From Apostichopus californicus (taxonomy: Eukaryota > Echinodermata > Holothuroidea > Aspidochirotida > Stichopodidae): 29,813 bases of DNA. A model generated the notes under the pieces. The model was given only the letters and a program-made list of their open reading frames with translations. It was not told the DNA's origin and made no database searches. Each line of letters begins with the position of its first letter. Positions within the stretch are counted from its first letter, which is position 1. Of this stretch, positions 11,657-21,913 are shown one piece after another. A program made the translations under genes and the position numbers. The stretch lies in the NCBI GenBank assembly GCA_020650975.1, contig JAIPMN010018241.1, positions 1 through 29,813 on the forward strand. The letters are read 5' to 3'.

Positions 11657-11760
11657 TAGTGGCGTAACCAACAGGGGGCAGAGAGGGCTAGTGCCCCACC
11701 AGTCAGACATCTTGCCCCCCTACTTGCCCACCGACCCCCCCCCTGGCCAAATGAGATTAG
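11657..11760. mobile_element. Possible hAT left-end fragment
   Basis: TAGTGGCGTAACCAACAGGGGG, followed by alternating G- and C-rich tracts (CCCCCC, GGGGGC), resembles the CAGTGGCGTA-type terminus of many animal hAT elements. I found no matching inverted end downstream, so it would be a fragment. A 14-G run at 12136-12149 may belong to the same relic. The rest of 11761-12880 shows no gene. Confidence 0.35.
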
Positions 11761-12884
11761 TGGTCACCCAAAAAAAATAACGAAATGCATAAAAATGATC
11801 ATTCAAAAAAGTAAAGAAGTCATGTAGTACAAACAAAACATGTTAGCTCATAATTCAATAATATAATCAAAAGTAGCTGTTTCTTTTATCTTCGTCTACC
11901 TTATGATTTTCCTATGATTATATAAATATTTGTTTTCGAAAAAAAACACAAATATTTGCAGGTGCTTCATACTGTATGTTTTTCCTTGCATCGTATATAA
12001 TACCTTTTAATTTACCTTGATATACCTTTTTCATGCTAATATACCGAAAAGTTGTTGTTTTTACATAAGCCTATCCTAACTTTAAAAGAGTTTTACAATA
12101 GGAATGAGAAGGCAAAAAAGACAAAACGCAGAGAAGGGGGGGGGGGGGGATATGGTACAGTTAGTAACAAGTCAGTGTAATTAAGGAACTTGCTGACAAG
12201 GTATAAGAACATATAATTCTTTCCAGAATCTTCTAACTGAAAGCTGGGCCTTTCAGTGAAATATAAGTAATGAACAGTGCATTCTGATTAATTAAATTCA
12301 CTGATTAGCAATATGGTGTACCTGAACATGAAACATAGCAGAGTAATGAAGTATACAGTATATAAAGTCATGAAGTATATAGCATTCATGTAATCAATAG
12401 TAAAGTAATCAATTAAGGATTGTATGCACTTGCAGACTGTATCAAAGCTGATCACCAAACCGACTTCTTGTCTCTAATATGCTCCTTTATCACCACTATC
12501 AAAATTAACTGCAACAACATACTAGGACTACATTGATCATCACTCAGTGGGTGGTGTCACCACAGAAGAAAGACAGTGCTGGAATCACAAGGCCAGGGTA
12601 ATAAACCAGGGTACTAAACCAAGCTAATTGTCATTTGTGATGACATATTTTATAGCCCTGGTTGTGACAATCATCCATGGTCAGTTAATAAAACAATGGC
12701 TACATGTGAGATCACCCTGACCAGTGAAATGATTACTAATATAACATGGACATAAGACACTACATAGATAGCAAACAATATTGCTTACATGCAGAGATTT
12801 TTCCCCATAATATCTTGCTATGAATATTATGTTATTATTATATTTTATGATATTATCTTTTTATTATATTATCATATTATCTTC

Positions 12885-13240
12885 CTATGCATTTGCCCTA
12901 AAATTTGTTTGACCCTAAATTTTTCGGCCCTCAAATGTTTTTTCGCCCTTCATTTTTTGGGAGGAAGCCATGAATTGTATTATTTGGGGATCCTAAATAG
13001 TGTGCAAATGTTTTGGCCATTAATTTTCTTGACAAAATTTTTTGGCCAGCCCCAATTTTTTTTATCCCCAAATTATGTGTAAATGTTTTTGCCTTGAGCT
13101 TTTGGGGTGGGGCCGTCCAAAAAGTTGACTAAAAAATTGTGTGCCCTGTGAGCCCAAACATTTGCGCCCTGACATTTTTGGACCATTGCTACGTGTAAAC
13201 AATTTTCTATCCAAATATTTATATTTGTTTTTATCTTCAT
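12885..13240. repeat. Decayed T/C-rich short-period repeat
   Basis: Variants of TTTTTGGCCC, CCCTAAATTTTT and GTGTAAATGTTTT recur about every 30-60 bases. It looks like an old, degenerate minisatellite. The open frames inside it on both strands (12789-13082, 13062-13292) are by-products of the composition. Confidence 0.45.
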
Positions 13241-13249
13241 TCTTTTCAG

Positions 13250-13324
13250 GTTTCTTGCTGGGCCTACCGGTGGCTAGACCAAAAGTTGACAACTCTAATT
13301 ACAATCCACCAGTAATACAGCATT
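13250..13324 (+). CDS. Candidate 5' exon of the Helentron gene
   Basis: The segment is bounded by a good acceptor (TCTTTTCAG ending at 13249) and a consensus donor (GTAAGTAT from 13325). It is open in the frame reading FLLGLPVARPKVDNSNYNPP and continues to a split codon T|GC. The next acceptor, TTTCTAG ending at 14545, completes that codon and continues directly into the open frame leading to the OTU region. This phase agreement is the main evidence. No domain is recognised and further upstream exons are not identified. It could instead be a chance open frame or an unrelated exon. Confidence 0.45.
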
Positions 13325-13599
13325 GTAAGTATCAATTGTTCAGATGAAAAGAATTGATAGGTTTTATAAAGAGATTAAAAAAATGTTGAAATTGTTGACA
13401 CAATATAAAGAAAGCCTCGAAAGTAGTATCTCAATTTAGTCAATGAATTACAATACTGACAAACTGTTCTGAACGGTGAAATATAACATTTTTGTACACT
13501 AAAATACCAAGTATTGAATAAGTATAGAAAGTACTACAGAATAGTGAGAAAGCCCATTCAGTAAAGTAGTACTGCAATATAATGAAAACAGCAAGACCA

Positions 13600-14400
13600 C
13601 CCAAGTAGCAAAATCCATCCTAGTACCAAAAAAAACTTGAACAAGCATTAAAAAGTACTTGAACAAAAATTAAAAAGTACTCCAAAGTACTTGAACAAGT
13701 ATAAAAAAGTACTCCAAAGTACTTGCACGAGCATAAAAAGTACTGCAAAGTACTTAAACGAGCATAAAAAATTACTGCAAAGTACTGAAACAAGCATCAA
13801 AAAGTACTGCAAAGTACTGCAACAAGCATAAAAAAGTACTGCACAGTTCTAAAACAAGCATAAAAAAGTACTGCAAAGTACTTGAACAAACATAAAAACA
13901 CTAAAATTACTAAAAAAGCATAAAAAAGCACTACAAATAACTGAAACAAGCATAAAAACACTAAATTACTATAAAACCCCAAAAAAAAACACTAAATTAC
14001 TATAAAAGCCCAAAAGAAAACACTAAAAAAATTAAACAAGCATAAAAACACTAAAATTACTATCAAAGCAGAAAAAAAGGCACTACAAATAACTGAAACA
14101 AGCAGAAAAACAATAAAGTTAATATAAAAGCAGAAAAAAACACTCAAATTATTATAAAAGCAGAAAAAACACTACAAATAACTGAAACAAGCATGAAACA
14201 CTAAAATTACTATTAAGGCAGAAAAACACTACAAATAACTGAAACAAGCATAAAAACACTAAAATTACTATAAAAGCCGAAAAAAGGGACTACAAATAAC
14301 TGAAAAAAAATATATTAAAGCACTGCAAATACTACAATATAAAATACTGACAAAAACCTGAAAAAGTACTAAAAATTACTCAAAAATTGGATGAAACTAG
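13600..14400. repeat. 31-32-bp minisatellite inside the putative intron
   Basis: From about 13670 to 13890 the unit AAAAAGTACTGCAAAGTACT(T)GAACAAGCAT repeats. AGTACT anchors at 13676, 13708, 13739, 13771, 13803, 13835 and 13867 give periods of 31-32. Each unit carries the palindrome AGTACT twice. From about 13890 to 14330 it changes to a ~60-bp higher-order form alternating ACACTAAAATTACTATAAAAGC and CACTACAAATAACTGAAACAAG. The array fills most of the 1221-bp interval between the donor at 13325 and the acceptor at 14545. Confidence 0.85.
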
Positions 14401-14545
14401 TACAAATAAGAAATAAAACCAACTTTTAAAACATAATTTCACAAGCATTTTTTAAAGAGCTCAGATAGGAAAACAAAAACTACTTAAGAAGTAATTAAAA
14501 ACCCACTTTAAAAACATGCTTATCACTTCTTGTAATCATTTCTAG

Positions 14546-14960
14546 GCAACTCAACAAGTACTTCAAAATTTAATGAAAGCATTCAAAGTCATCACTCTCA
14601 TCACTATTATCCCACAAATTGTAATGTCCAAAAGGAGATTGTCGACAATATTCTACCATGCCCGGACAAAGAAGTTGAGTTACAGACAGCGAAACAAGGC
14701 AAGAAGAGAATGAAAGCAAAATACAACATCAAACCAAGCATGCCAGTCACAAACATATGCTAATAAAACTGTCTCTGAAGAAACAACTGAACAACATTCA
14801 GTTCGTGAACTTAAAGTTACTGATATTTACTTTCAAAGTAAACACACTCATGACACGTTTACTTTGTTCCCTCCAGATGATTTTTGGCGTGATGGGAAGA
14901 TTGCTTTATTAAAGCAGTTAATAACAGACAATAACGAACAAATCCATGTCAGTTCTTATC
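14546..14960 (+). pseudogene. Helentron N-terminal region
   Basis: The open frame after the acceptor at 14545 runs through a His/Tyr-rich stretch (SIQSHHSHHYYP) and a Lys-rich stretch to a stop at 14761-14763. A neighbouring frame takes over from about 14759 (ANKTVSEE onward) and reads DDFWRDGKIALLKQL before a second frame change near 14965 leads into the OTU region. The succession of frames with sensible protein sequence indicates one old coding region with indels. No named domain is visible. Confidence 0.6.
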
Positions 14961-14962
14961 CC

Positions 14963-15477
14963 AATTTCCCAATATTGGTAGTCCAATATTGTATACTAAT
15001 ACTGCAACACCATGTAATATTTGGAGATGCTTGTCATTCATAATAACAAAGTCTGAAGATAATCATAAAATCCTAAGACGCTTGATAGTGCAATCTCTTC
15101 TGGAACGTGATCTACTATCTACTAGTAAATCTGTTCATGATTATATTCAAACATCCAATATGTCAACTGATTCAGTGTGGGCTACTGAAGTGGAAATAAT
15201 GACTGCTGCGAAACTTTTACAAACTGACATCTATGCATATGCTGTATCTGGTAGTGAATGGAAATGGCTACGATTTCCAACATGTGGTAATCTCATTCAA
15301 AGAGTAGATACACATAAACGTGCAATTAACATACAAAACACAAATAGAAATCACTATGATGTTGTGTATGGACTTGTTAATACCGATCTATGTCTTGTAG
15401 CAAACAATCTTGAATCTGCACAAGCAAAAACAACAAGAGATCGTGTACAAGAAGAACTGAACAGACAAAACTTATGA
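14963..15477 (+). pseudogene. Helentron OTU-like domain
   Basis: OTU-type cysteine protease (deubiquitinase-like) domains are common N-terminal modules of Helentrons; their role in transposition is not established. Here the region equivalent to the family's GNCLFRxLS signature reads PCNIWRCLSF, so Asn seems to occupy the catalytic Cys position, with a Cys one residue before it. The C-terminal catalytic His motif is present as NHYDVV (about 15343-15366). Between them are plausible helices (SEDNHKILRRLIVQSLL, WATEVEIMTAAKLL). It ends in an in-frame TGA (15475-15477), after which the same frame continues into the repeat array. The open frame starts without a credible ATG, in line with its being an internal part of a larger protein. 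Confidence 0.75.
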
Positions 15478-16381
15478 CAACAGAATAAAGATGAACAGAA
15501 ACAGAAAGTGAACATAACTAAATTACCTCCCAGTAGTAGCTGTTCCGACAGTACTAAACGAATGCAAAAACTTAGAGCAACTAACAGTGCATACAGAGAA
15601 CATGAAAGGAAAAAATACATTACTTACCAAAAAACTCAAATACAAGACCAGATGTACTGTAAAGAAGAAATGCAAAAGAATAAAAAAAGAATGAAAACCA
15701 AGAGGACAAATTGTGTGTACACTCAAAACGAAAGAACAAGAAATACTACGCAAATAAAACATAGACAAAAAACGGAGTATTCTCAAAATGAAAAGAAACA
15801 AAGCATCAAACGAATGAATAATATATGGCAAAATGAGGAGTACTCTCAAAATGAAAACAAACAAAACATGAAACGAATGAATGACACAAGACAAAATGAG
15901 GAGTACTCTAAAAATGAAAACAAACAAAACATCAAACGAATGAATAACACAAGGCAAACTAAGGAGTACTCTCAAAATGAAAAGAAATAAAACATCAAAC
16001 GAATGAATGACACAAGGCAAAATGAGGAGTACTCTCAAAATGAAAAGAAACAAAACATGAAACGAATGAATGACACAAGACAAAATGAGGAGTTTTCCCA
16101 CAATGAGAAAATAAAAAACAGGAAACAAAAGGAAGAAAGAAGACAGAACCAGGAGTTTTCTCGAAATGAACAGAAAGAAAACCTGAAACGAATGAAACAC
16201 AAGATAAAAACCAAAGTATTCTCAAAATGAACGGAAACAAAACATCAAACGAATGAACACTTTGCGCCAAAATTACACATACACGGTTCAAGAAAAACAA
16301 AAGAATCAAGAACGAATGGCACAAGCTAGAACAGATCCAGTTAACAGTTATGGTATAAAGAAAGTGTCACTAACTTTGTAA
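15478..16381 (+). pseudogene. Helentron 21-residue repeat array
   Basis: This region encodes near-identical 21-residue units of the form QNEEYSQNENKQNMKRMNDT plus one R, with a 63-base period (for example 15829 and 15892). About six to eight units run from roughly 15700 to 16250, diverging toward both ends. They are highly charged and Asn/Gln-rich and likely helical. The frame is shared with the OTU region and broken by TAA at 15988-15990, where neighbouring units have CAA, a single C-to-T change. Near 16223 the frame shifts and ends at TAA 16379-16381. From memory, similar Arg/Asn/Tyr-rich repeats sit between OTU and DUF6570 in other animal Helitron proteins; function unknown. The long minus-strand open frames here are mirror artefacts. 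Confidence 0.8.
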
Positions 16382-16412
16382 ATAAAACTACCAAATCTAC
16401 TTCAGCATTGCT

Positions 16413-16836
16413 TTACACGATTCTTCTGTAGACAACAAGTTATGGATTTGTAGTACCTGCAAGAAATATATTAATTCTGATAAGATACCACTGCTAAGCC
16501 TGAACAATAACATGAAGCTTGTGACAGTTCCAGAGGAATTGAAATTGCATTCTCTTCAAGAGAAATTAGTAGCTCTTCGAATACCATTTATGCAAATTCG
16601 AACCTTCTAGAGGGCGACAATTGAATCTGAAAGGAAATGTGGTAAATGTTGCAGCTGATGTGTCAAGTACATGTAGACTATTACCACGCAGGCTGGATGA
16701 AAGCATGACCATTCCTGTCAAGTTTAAGAGAAAACTTTGTTATAAGCACTCTGTTCAAAGTGAAAATGTCAGGCCCAATAAAGTAATTGATGCTGCACAA
16801 TGGCTAGTTGCAAACAGCCAAATTGTACAAAGATGA
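16413..16836 (+). pseudogene. Helentron DUF6570-like domain
   Basis: The first part (16413-16610) reads LWICSTCKKYI with a CxxC pair, then VPEELKLHSLQEKLVALRIP and MQIRTF, then a TAG. The second part (16621-16836), in another frame, reads LKGNVVNVAADV, LPRRLD, IPVKFKRKLCYKH and RPNKVIDAAQWL. This order (CxxC, ELxxLEExLVxxRIPFMQIR, KGNVVNVPxDV, LPR, VxxKRKLxYKHxY, V..ALxxLxxxN) is the signature of the region before Rep in many animal Helitrons, usually annotated DUF6570. The join near 16608 is a frameshift plus stop. Role unknown; the CxxC suggests metal binding. Confidence 0.75.
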
Positions 16837-17326
16837 AAGAGTCTCAATCCATCAGAATTGGAATGTAACGATACAGCAGATGGATGATGATTGGCACGAA
16901 TTCATGAAACCTCTTGAAAAACAATCTGACAAAGATGAGAATGCTGACTTACCAGTAGGTGCAACGCCTTCAATTCAAACCAATCATGAAGACAATCCAG
17001 ATTCAGATGATGATTGGACAGAAGCTCAAAGTAAGGACTTGCAACCTACAGGTACATTAAATACTATGCTGACACCAGAATTTCAGGAACAAAGCCAACT
17101 TGCTTATTGCATAGCACCAGGTGAAGGAAATAGACCTATGGGCTTATTTCAAGACAGTCTTTCTGAAATACTTGCTTTTCCAACACTATTTTGTGGACAG
17201 CCAAGAAGTAACAACAAAGTTAAAGTACATTACAGTACAATATGTAAGTGGGAATTGCGTCACAAACATATTCTACAAAACCAAGAAGGTACAAATCAGC
17301 CAAATACAGCAAAAAGTAACACTTAG
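16808..17326 (+). pseudogene. Helentron linker before Rep
   Basis: The frame starts just after a shift from the DUF6570-like part and reads LYKDERVSIHQNWN, then an acidic stretch rich in Asp/Glu (DSDDDWTEAQSKD), then IAPGEGNRPMGLFQDSL, FPTLFCGQPRSNN and VHYSTICKWELR. The APGEG, FPTLFCGQ and KWELR phrases are conserved in animal Helitron proteins immediately before the Rep domain. A frameshift near 17260 moves the reading to the overlapping frame that encodes NIFYKTKKVQISQIQQKV, normally contiguous with KWELR. Confidence 0.75.
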
Positions 17327-18668
17327 TATGCGAAAGAAAAAACACTAGGCAAGAAATTAACTGCTCAGCATTTCAAAACAGAAGAAAGAATCAAGCAAAT
17401 CTTGACAATAGACGAAGGATTTAGAGTATTACGAACATTACGAGGGTCCCCTCCTTATTGGAAAAGTCAAAGAAAGAACTGTTCGCAATGATTCGACAAC
17501 TTTCAATTTCAACATGGTTTGTGTCATTCTCTGCTGCTGAAAGTAGGTGGCTCCATCTACTCAAAATCCTTGGAAGAACAGTCAATAACCAACATTTCAC
17601 AGATGAAGAACTCTTAAACATGAATTGGAACGAGAAATCTGATCTTATTCAGAGTGACCCTGTCACATGTGCACGTCACTTTGATTACATGTTTCGTAGG
17701 TTCTTCAATAATTTCCTGTATAGTTTATATCATCCAATTGGTCAGATCATTGATCATTTCTACAGAGTTGAGTTCCAACAGAGAGGTTCTCCACATATTC
17801 ACATGCTAGTTTGGGTTAAAGATGCACCTAAATATGAAAGTGCAGCACCTACAGAAGTAGCATCTTTTATTGATCAATATGTAACATGTAACAAACCTGA
17901 CACAGTCAACCAAACTGTTAACTTACAATCTCATAGCCACGCAAAGACATGCAAGAAAAAGATACAAGGTGTTTGTCGCTTCGGGTTTCCTATTCTACCA
18001 ATGCTTAGAACCATGATTTTAACACCAAGTGCATAAAGGCTTATTTAGATGACTTGAAACTTGCTGAAGACATTACTGACACATTTGAAGATATGTTGAC
18101 CAAGTTGGGAAGCACAGAAACAGACTACATTCTTGCTATTCGTTCATCCATAACATGAGATAAAATCTTTCTCAAAAGATCACCATCTCAAGTCAGGATT
18201 AATGGTTACAATCAAGTTTTGCTTGAAACTTGGAGAGCTAATATGGATATTCAATATGTACTCGACCCGTATGCATGTGCTATGTACATTGTTTTTTACA
18301 TTAGCAAAGGACAAATAGGTATGAGTAACCTTATGCATCGTGCGACACAAGAAGCAAGAGAAGGGAACATGGACATCAAACAGCAAGTACGACATATTGG
18401 AAACAAATTCCTCAATCATGTTGAAATGGGTGCTCAAGAAGCAGTGTATTTGGTGTTACAAATGTCACTCAGAAAAGCCTCCAGGCACTTTGTGTTTGTG
18501 AATACCTCACCACCAGAAGATCGAACAATACTGATCAAACCATTGGAATATGCTGCCCGACCTAAAGCACTACAACATTATTGCCTTGCAGACTTTGCAG
18601 CTTGGTTTGATATCACTAGTGACAACAAGAACAACGAGAGTACTAACATCCAACTATGCATGAGATGA
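17327..18668 (+). pseudogene. Helentron Rep (HUH-type) domain
   Basis: Rep nicks and rejoins single DNA strands during rolling-circle transposition. Visible motifs in order: RVLRTLRGSPPYW (about 17420-17460), MIRQLSISTWFVSFSAAESRW, the HUH motif in RGSPHIHMLVWVKDAP (His codons 17794-17796 and 17800-17802), and the tyrosine motif DPYACAMYIVFYISKGQ (Tyr codons 18285-18287 and 18297-18299, Lys 18306-18308). FLNHVEMGAQEAVYLVLQM and FVFVNTSPPEDRTILIKP follow, as in other animal Helitrons. Both catalytic motifs survive but frames break near 17457, 18003-18040 and at an in-frame TGA near 18160. The last part (18219-18668) is open and ends at TGA. Confidence 0.88.
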
Positions 18669-18692
18669 TAATGCTGATGACCCTCCTATAAT

Positions 18693-20560
18693 TTGAACAA
18701 TGACTATGAATTACATAATAATGCTGATGAACAGGATATGCAGGATACTAGTGAGGTCAAATGCTACACAGTTGTTGCATTGAACTTTACAAGAACAAAC
18801 AAAGCCAAGATCATTAGATATGTTCGGTTCAACAAGGAAAATGATGCAGAAAAGTACTACAGAGAACAACTTATGTTGTTTTTTCCTTGGAGATCTGAGA
18901 ACAATATCATTGAGTCATGTCATACGTACTAAGAACGGTATCTTCAGGTTGAATCGAAGATTAAAGACAAAAAAGCAGAATATAACCACAGTGGAGATAT
19001 CATTGACCAGGCAATTGATGATATTGAAAATGAAGAACACCCTGAGGTGTATAATGAGATAGCACCAAATACAACACATATGGAAGAAGCACATCGAGAC
19101 GAAAAGGATAAACAGCAGGTAATAATCCCTTCCAATGAATCATCTGAATTGTATGATATTGGACAAGACATTGGGATTGCAGTCAATAGTGCAAACATAG
19201 AAGAATCGCAAAAACCTCGCTTGACAGATTCCGAATATAGAACTCTAGTAAGCAGCCTAAAAAAGAAACAGAAAGACTTTTTCTACTATGTTCTGCATTG
19301 GTGCAAAACAAGGCAAGAACCGCTGTACACATTCCTAACTGGCGGGGCTGGTGTAGGAAAATGTGAAGTATTGAAAGCTCTGTACAATGCACTTTTGAAA
19401 TACTATTCTAGCCAGCCTGGAAGTGCTCCAGGTGATACTCACATTCTTCTTATGGCACCAACAGGAAAATCAGCTTATGGTATTAATGGCAGTACCATTC
19501 ACAGTGCTCTACTCATTTCAGCTAGTGAAGGATTTCATTACAAGGCATTAACATCAGACAAGCTAAACTCACTTCGAGTCAAGTTCGGAAATTTGAAAAT
19601 CATTTTCATTGATGAAATATCTATGGTTGGTAATGGAATGTTTACATACATAGATAAAAGACTGCAACAAATTATGGGTAGTAAGAACATATTTCGAGGT
19701 GTGAGCATTATTGCTGTTGGTGATCTCTTTCAACTGAAGGCAGTGTTCGATGGATGGATATGTAATGATCTAACTCATGATTATGGTCCACTCGCATCTA
19801 ATTTATGGAAAGACCATTTATGGCCTTTCAACTAACTGAAATCGTGCGACAAAAACATGACCAGAGTTTTGCTCAACTTTTAAACCGACTAAGAGAAGGC
19901 AATCAAACAGATGATGATTTAAGGCTGCTGAACACTAGACTGTTTACAATTGATGATGTTCCATCAAATGCTACACATGTTTATCAGACCAACCTAAAAG
20001 TTAATGCACACAATGATGAAGTTTTTCAAAACTAGACACTCTAAAGCTCACCATTAGATCTCAAGACATTGTTGTAGGTGATGTCCCAAACACAGTCAAA
20101 CAGAAAATACTGACTTGCATACCGAACAACCCTCCAAAGACAATGGGATTATTCACTGAACTATCCATGGGCATCAACCAACGAATTTGACCTCTGTCTC
20201 AATGTTTCAGTTGAAGATGGAATGATTAATGGTGCTACTGGTATCATGAAGTATATAGGGAATGTACATGATCACAACGTTCACACTATATGGGTACAGT
20301 TCGATGACATTACTGTAGGTAAAGCATGTCGACACTCTAAAAGAGAACTGTATCGTTGAAAGCTTGCTTCAACATGGACACGAATATCAAGAATTAGTCG
20401 ACAGTTCAGGATTGGTCGCCAAAAAATGCAGAAGTTATGCGAAAGCCATTTCCCCTCAGACCGGCAACTGCAAAGACAGTCCATAGTCAAGGAGATACAA
20501 TGAAAGAGATACTTGTTAATATGTCAGGTGCTTGATCACAATGTCACATCCACTATGTTG
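18693..20560 (+). pseudogene. Helentron Pif1-type helicase domain
   Basis: A spacer (18693-19200) with several stops precedes the helicase. Motif I is GGAGVGKC (19341-19364), where the family usually has GKS or GKT. Next come LMAPTGKSAYGINGSTIHSA, motif II IIFIDEISMVG (Asp-Glu codons 19611-19616) and IAVGDLFQLKAVF. The frame then shifts near 19830 into LTEIVRQKHDQSFAQLLNRL, shifts again into DLCLNVSVEDGMINGATG (about 20190-20245), and ends with the C-terminal RPATAKTVHSQGDT and HYVASSTVTSINGLYILDLN motifs (about 20460-20605). This is the SF1B Pif1/RecD-like helicase of Helitrons that would unwind the donor. At least four disruptions make it inactive. Confidence 0.88.
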
Positions 20561-21234
20561 CATCAAGTACAGTGACTTCCATTAATGGATTATACATACT
20601 TGATCTTAATCCTGACAAGATTAATGTCGATCGAAATGTTGTGAAGGAAGTAGAAAACCTACGATCCATACGATCATTGAAAACATGCAGCCATGCATTT
20701 GAAAGAACTGAGAGCACCACCATCATTCATCAAAATGTAAGATTGAGGAGACACATTTCTGACATAATTCATGACAGCACAATCACATCTGCTGATATTC
20801 TACTTTTCACTGAGTGCCATATATCAGAAGCAATCACAAATGATCAGCTGTACATTGAAGGATTTACACTATTCAAAAACATCCCATGTCATGCTCATGT
20901 CTCAAATTCCCCATATGGCACTGTGATCTACACTAAGAATAATATCACAACACTCACTGAACATATCCAGAATACAAATAGTATTGAAATTTCCCTGACA
21001 ACCAAAGACACATGTGCTGGAACTGTTCAAATTGCAGTAATTTACAGGTCTAATAAGGTTCCCATGCAACAATTCCATGATGCATTGAGTAACTTTGTAA
21101 GTCACATAGATCATTCACAACCAACATTGATTGCTGGTGATTTCAATGTTGATGTACTCGAAAACTGAACAGACAGTAAAAGCCTGATTCCTTTATTCAC
21201 AAGAATATTCAATTACAAACAAATCATACTTACT

Positions 21235-21242
21235 CCTACAAT
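21235..21242. other. Target-site duplication, left (CCTACAAT)
   Basis: CCTACAAT here and at 21906-21913 bracket the inserted element exactly. An 8-bp duplication is the hallmark of hAT insertion. Confidence 0.93.
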
Positions 21243-21905
21243 CATAGGCGGCGGAAGCGGGGGGTCGGGGGGGGGGGACACGTCCCCCCCCTAATTTTTG
21301 AGTGGGGGGGACGTCCTCCCTAAAAAATCAAACCAAATCAAAATTAAAACCAAACACGTCGAACCATCAACGCGATGTGAGGAAATATCGGAAAATAGAT
21401 CACAAACTTCGTCAAAAAGAAGGAAACACGAGTCAGTATATTTGGAAAATACAAGTAGTAGCTGTATTGCTAGTTTCCTGACTTCTAGATGAATAGTGAG
21501 ACTGCGACTGGACTAAACGCAAATGCCAATTTAAGTGACAGCCAAATGACTCAGTCAATAATCACTGCTATGTATGTTAGCTGTTCAGCAGAGAATCAAC
21601 ACTATTTTGCGAAGTGTTCGCCGCTAAGTGTAATCTACACTGCATGGCTGAAAAACGATCATAAATATATTTGTACGCAAGCTAATATTTTATTAAATCT
21701 GTAAATTTTTAGACCCTAACACATCAAAATATTTAGTGCACGAATACACTATTAGGGGTCGGAAATAGCGATTTCCTGCGATCTGAGGGGTCTATTTTAC
21801 CGAATTTTTTTTAGTACGCTCCGCGCCAACCGATGGTGGCGCTACGCTTAGATAGTGACTTCGATATCCGTCCCCCCCTAAAATTATTGGCTTCCGCCGC
21901 CACTG
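21243..21905. mobile_element. 663-bp non-autonomous hAT-type element inside the Helentron
   Basis: The left end is CATAGGCGGCGGAAGC (21243-21258). The right end read inward on the other strand is CAGTGGCGGCGGAAGC (21890-21905), so 14 of 16 bases match and the right end keeps the canonical hAT CAGTGGC start. Subterminal G- and C-tracts flank ACACGTCCCC. Two short open frames (21298-21492 and 21489-21704) carry a Ser/Lys-rich stretch and no recognisable transposase core; they may be remnants of the N-terminal part of an autonomous relative. Both ends and the perfect 8-bp duplication make this a well-defined insertion. Confidence 0.92.
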
Positions 21906-21913
21906 CCTACAAT
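21906..21913. other. Target-site duplication, right (CCTACAAT)
   Basis: It is identical to 21235-21242. After it the endonuclease coding sequence resumes. Confidence 0.93.

Noticed and set aside
11657..12150. Complete hAT element from TAGTGGCGTAACC to the G-run
   Set aside because: No matching inverted terminus or target duplication was found, so only a left-end fragment is annotated at low confidence.
12789..13292. Open frames on both strands before the Helentron
   Set aside because: They track the decayed T/C-rich repeat and overlap each other in opposite strands.
13600..14400. Regular spaced short repeats resembling a CRISPR array
   Set aside because: Units are directly tandem and diverged without unique spacers, and the context is a eukaryotic transposon.
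15523..16200. Long minus-strand open frame (225 codons) with hydrophobic repeats
   Set aside because: It is the mirror of the 63-base Helentron repeat array on the + strand. The + strand carries recognisable flanking domains in the same frame.
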